Below, piece by piece: positions 27,239 through 29,888 of a stretch of 29,888 bases of DNA. Within the stretch, counting starts at the first letter, position 1. Every line of letters begins with the position of its first letter. The notes under the pieces were generated by a model. That model was not told where the DNA came from and made no database searches. It worked only from the letters and a program-made list of their open reading frames with translations. Source of the DNA: a virus; the IMG/VR virus record IMGVR_UViG_3300035670_000971, positions 1 to 29,888 of that record. One strand, 5' to 3'. Position numbers and translations under genes: made by a program.

Positions 27239-27256
27239 CCGATGAAAACCCATCGG
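27239..27256 (-). terminator. Possible terminator between portal and scaffold genes
   Basis: Minus strand CCGATG-GGTTTT-CATCGG followed by GTTTATTCTT. The stem is 6 bp with moderate GC and an interrupted T-tract, so termination may be partial. Confidence 0.5.
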
Positions 27257-27269
27257 TAGGTTTTGGTCA

Positions 27270-27298
27270 ATTTTTAACCAGTAATCTGTCAATGTCAA
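27270..27298 (-). promoter_or_regulatory. Possible promoter in the portal-scaffold gap
   Basis: Minus strand TTGACA (27293-27298), 17-base spacer, AAAAAT (27270-27275). The -35 is repeated in tandem (second TTGACA 27287-27292), but the -10 is weak (4/6). It would drive scaffold and coat. Confidence 0.35.
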
Positions 27299-29503
27299 TT
27301 ACATGACCCCAGGTGGCATTGGTTGGCCAGGCATCGGCTGTGCCATTGGCGCCATTTCAGGTTGCGGCGATGGTGCTGCCATCAATTCCTGGCCAGCCTG
27401 AATAAATGGATTTTGTGTTTGGTTGACTTCCATTTCAGCAAATGCAGCGGTGTCTTTTTGCTCGGTGTTGCGGCGTTCCATTTCGGCGGCCAGGGCTTCG
27501 GCGGGCAAGCCAGCCAGCACCAGGCGCACCATAGCATCCAGTTCCATGCGGTTTTGATCGGTCACCGCCTTAATATTGGATTGGTTGACCTTGGCTTCGT
27601 TAATTGTGTCGGTGTTGTAGGCGCGGCTAATGACGTCCATCAACTTGCGACGGTTTTGGCCGTCTTCCTTAATGGCTGCGACCTGGCCGCGGTTGTTGAT
27701 CTCTAATTGCAGCGCGATCATTTTTTGTTCCATGTCGGCTACGGCCTTTTGGGCCTGTAACAACTGCATTTGAACCTGGGGCGGCACGTCGGTGTCGGGG
27801 TTAATCTGCGACAGCGGGTTCATGGCAGCCAGTCGGTCGGCGATAACGTCGGCGCCAGGAAAATCCATGTTGCGGAACAACAGGTCACCGGCAGCCTGAA
27901 ACACTTGCGGGTCGGCCATTAGCGGCATCATGGTATCGACCGCTTGCTGGCGCTTGCTGTTGTAGCCTGGGCCGGTATCCATGACCACGTCATATAGGCC
28001 AACGGTCACGTTGTTCATAACCTCGCCGGTGGCTTGCATTTCGTTAATGGTTACCAGGTCAGGCTTGCCGTCCACGCCGATGATCCGCAGCACCCGCTGG
28101 GTGTCGTAAATCTTGGGGATTAGGTCAAGAATGATTTTGCCCGTGTGCTTAATGCTGCGGGTCATGTTGTCGTAAAAGTGGAAGTTCGACAGGTCAACTT
28201 GGGCCTGTTGGCCTTGCAGCGCCTTGCCTGAAATATTGCCAGGTAACGCCTGGGCTGGGTCAAAAATGCCCAGCACGGTCTTCAGGTCGTCGGCAATCGC
28301 ACCCGCGGCCACCATAATGCCTTCGGGCGGTGGTTCGGGCTGGATTCGGCTCGGCACGGGGGCAGGGACGCCCTCAATGTCTTTCTGTTTGTAACGTAGG
28401 ACAGGCGTTGATTTGATGTTGGCCAGCGCCCATTCAGATTCGTGGCCCTCGTCCTGACCCTCGGCGATCAGCCACTTGGGCTTTGGCGCCAGGGCGATGC
28501 TCTCGGTCATGCTGGTGCGCCAAAAGTTGTACATACGCTGGGGGTCTTTGGCAAACCTGACCAATCCGTACTTCTTGCGCTTGCCCTCAACAATGACCTG
28601 GGCGCCGTAGCACGGAATGATCGGAATGTATTTGCCTGGCCACTCGCGTTCTTCCAGCACTTCCATGGCGGTCAACTTGCACCACTTGACCTTTTTGCGG
28701 AACGACGGGCGCTTGTCCATGATCGTGATGTTGCTTGCATCCAACAGTTCAGGGCTGGGCAGTTCATCCTCATAAACCTTTGTGCCGTCCGACAGCATGA
28801 CCAGGGTGGCCTTTTCGCGCTCGATATACCAGTACTCGGCCAGGCGAATGTCCTCTTTGGTCACCCATTCGGCATCGCTGTCACCGGTGGCACGGGCGGC
28901 AAAGTTTGCCCCGTCATCAGCGCCAGGGTAGCGCCGGCGAAACTCGTATTTCGACATGACGCTGGTGATTAGGCAGCGTTCGGCGTCCGATCCATCAGGC
29001 GACACGCTGTTGGGGTCAAAATAGACCGAAAACGGGTCGTCGATTGGCTCGATGAATAGTTCCTGGTCGAAACTGTCTTCAGAAACGTAGTCGGTGGTTA
29101 CTCGCCAGTAGCCCCAGCCCATCTTGACGGCGTATTCAAAGGCCGTGTCGTAAGCGGTGTCAGCGTTGGAGTTGACCTCGATATGCCTGGTGATCCCTTC
29201 AATGACCTGGGCAATCTTTAAGTCGCCCTCGTTATTGACTGGGTGAACCTTGATGCGGGGCCGCTGCTGGCGCTGCTGGTTAGTGACCTGGCGCACATAG
29301 GCGTCAATCTTGTTGATGGTCAGGCAAGGGCGGGATTCCAGGTTGCGGCTGTTTTGAATCTCGACCGGCCATTGATCGCCCGCGGCAAACTTTAGGTCGC
29401 CCAGGGCTTCGGCTCGGTTTTGGCTGTCGGCTTCGCCCACCAGGCGCAAAAACTTGATTGCTTCGCCAATACGGCCATCTAAGTCGGTGTCTTGCCAGGG
29501 CAT
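27299..29503 (-). CDS. Portal protein, P22 gp1-like
   Basis: The 734-residue protein (P22 gp1 725) begins MPWQDTDLDGRIGEAIKFLR. It has FAAGDQWPVEIQ, SRPCLTINKIDAYVRQVTNQ with RIKVHPV, DTAYDTAFEYAVKMGWGYWR, DPFSVYFDPNSVSPDGSDAE and a C-terminal helical barrel region (MQLLQAQKAVADMEQKMIAL), then a Met/Pro/Gln-rich tail. These are conserved blocks of P22-type portals. Start 29503 has AAAGGA upstream; an ATG eight codons earlier lacks one. It forms the dodecameric DNA gate. Confidence 0.93.
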   Translation of the reverse strand: MPWQDTDLDGRIGEAIKFLRLVGEADSQNRAEALGDLKFAAGDQWPVEIQNSRNLESRPCLTINKIDAYVRQVTNQQRQQRPRIKVHPVNNEGDLKIAQVIEGITRHIEVNSNADTAYDTAFEYAVKMGWGYWRVTTDYVSEDSFDQELFIEPIDDPFSVYFDPNSVSPDGSDAERCLITSVMSKYEFRRRYPGADDGANFAARATGDSDAEWVTKEDIRLAEYWYIEREKATLVMLSDGTKVYEDELPSPELLDASNITIMDKRPSFRKKVKWCKLTAMEVLEEREWPGKYIPIIPCYGAQVIVEGKRKKYGLVRFAKDPQRMYNFWRTSMTESIALAPKPKWLIAEGQDEGHESEWALANIKSTPVLRYKQKDIEGVPAPVPSRIQPEPPPEGIMVAAGAIADDLKTVLGIFDPAQALPGNISGKALQGQQAQVDLSNFHFYDNMTRSIKHTGKIILDLIPKIYDTQRVLRIIGVDGKPDLVTINEMQATGEVMNNVTVGLYDVVMDTGPGYNSKRQQAVDTMMPLMADPQVFQAAGDLLFRNMDFPGADVIADRLAAMNPLSQINPDTDVPPQVQMQLLQAQKAVADMEQKMIALQLEINNRGQVAAIKEDGQNRRKLMDVISRAYNTDTINEAKVNQSNIKAVTDQNRMELDAMVRLVLAGLPAEALAAEMERRNTEQKDTAAFAEMEVNQTQNPFIQAGQELMAAPSPQPEMAPMAQPMPGQPMPPGVM

Positions 29504-29514
29504 AGTTTTTCCTT

Positions 29515-29888
29515 TCAGCCCATCCAATTGCCCGCGGTGGCCATGACTGGCCGCTTTTTGGGTTTGGCTGGTTCTTTAATCATCAACGCAATATATCGGA
29601 ACGCGTCAGCCCCGTGTGAATATTGGTCGTGCAGCGGTTGTTTGCTGAATTGGCCAGTTTCGGGGTCAACGTCATACCGATAATGACGTAGGCAGTTTAA
29701 TCCATCGGCGGTGTTTTCTCTATCAAAATAGCAGTTCGGAAACACCGTGCGGGCCGCGTTGATCGAATCCACGACCGGTACGCGATCCAATATGCGGGTC
29801 TTAAACCCAGCGTTACGGACAATGTCTTCAATCGACCGACCGGCTGCGGCCAGGGTTTTTGACTGGGCATCGTGCGGCAGCCATATCG
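29515..29888 (-). CDS. Terminase large subunit, C-terminal nuclease end (partial)
   Basis: The frame enters from the right edge and stops at 29515, giving 124 residues. WLPHDAQSKTLAAAGRSIED, then RVPVVDSINAARTVFPNCYF and DQYSHGADAFRYIALMIKEP are typical of the RNase H-like nuclease domain of large terminases, where the Asp in SHGADAFRY is a metal ligand. The ATPase domain lies outside the window. It is the first gene of the late order and ends 12 bases before the portal start. Confidence 0.9.
   Translation of the reverse strand, partial: IWLPHDAQSKTLAAAGRSIEDIVRNAGFKTRILDRVPVVDSINAARTVFPNCYFDRENTADGLNCLRHYRYDVDPETGQFSKQPLHDQYSHGADAFRYIALMIKEPAKPKKRPVMATAGNWMG

Noticed and set aside
1-29888. 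tRNA genes, rRNA, insertion sequences, integrase
   Set aside because: No cloverleaf, transposase, terminal inverted repeats or recombinase signature was recognised on either strand by reading.

Overview
This window is a contiguous piece of a tailed double-stranded DNA phage genome (or closely related prophage) with a P22-type short-tailed (podovirus) virion. The late genes run in the classic order on the minus strand, read from the right edge leftwards: large terminase (3' end only), portal, scaffold, coat protein with an I-domain-like insertion, two small structural proteins, a block of tail fibre and tailspike genes, gp4-like tail accessory factor, gp10-like head-closure/stabilisation protein, three ejection-type internal virion proteins, then holin, XhlA-like protein and an M15 endolysin. 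The host is most likely a freshwater betaproteobacterium (Burkholderiales). That is an inference from the style of the Cro, DUF1376 and YbcO-like genes, not something the sequence proves.

Layout. 29888-8226 (minus) is the late morphogenesis and lysis operon. 4787-8234 (plus) is a leftward-type early operon as in lambda PL: an LPD29-domain protein, small membrane and zinc-ribbon proteins, a lipoprotein, an ERF annealing protein, a YqaJ exonuclease, an SSB-like protein and a winged-helix protein. It meets the late operon tail to tail at 8226-8234. 4640-1170 (minus) is the cro-replication-nin type operon: a 52-residue Cro-like repressor (too short for most ORF lists), a DUF1376 replication initiator, a P-like helicase loader, several small unknown genes, a VRR-NUC-like nuclease and a YbcO-like HNH nuclease, closed by a good intrinsic terminator at about 1126-1151. 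1109-1 (minus) has a short protein with Dps-like ferroxidase ligand spacing, an unknown 74-residue protein, and the start of a large P-loop (zeta-toxin-like) protein cut by the window edge.

Regulation. The 4640-4787 divergent region and the internal promoter at 5857-5886 are the most interesting part. Three sigma70-type promoters can be read. Each has a copy of one short dyad (consensus GTAAG-N4-CTTAC, degenerate in some copies) over its -10 element, and a fourth copy lies on the -35 of the rightward promoter. This looks like the operator set of the Cro-like protein. The promoter facing cro places transcription start on the A of its ATG, so cro is predicted to be leaderless. Both rightward promoters are followed by a similar leader (small hairpin, TCTTTT tract, strong Shine-Dalgarno).

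Other points worth attention are a free-standing HNH endonuclease between the gp4 and gp10 genes, with its Shine-Dalgarno held in a hairpin; a heptanucleotide tandem repeat inside the replication initiator gene; an AT-rich tailspike cassette with a probable self-cleaving C-terminal chaperone; and a 26-bp near-repeat at two gene junctions where Gly codons serve as Shine-Dalgarno for TTG-initiated genes. No integrase, CI-type repressor, tRNA, CRISPR array or insertion sequence was seen, so lysogeny cannot be judged from this window. No stretch over 300 bases lacks a gene.
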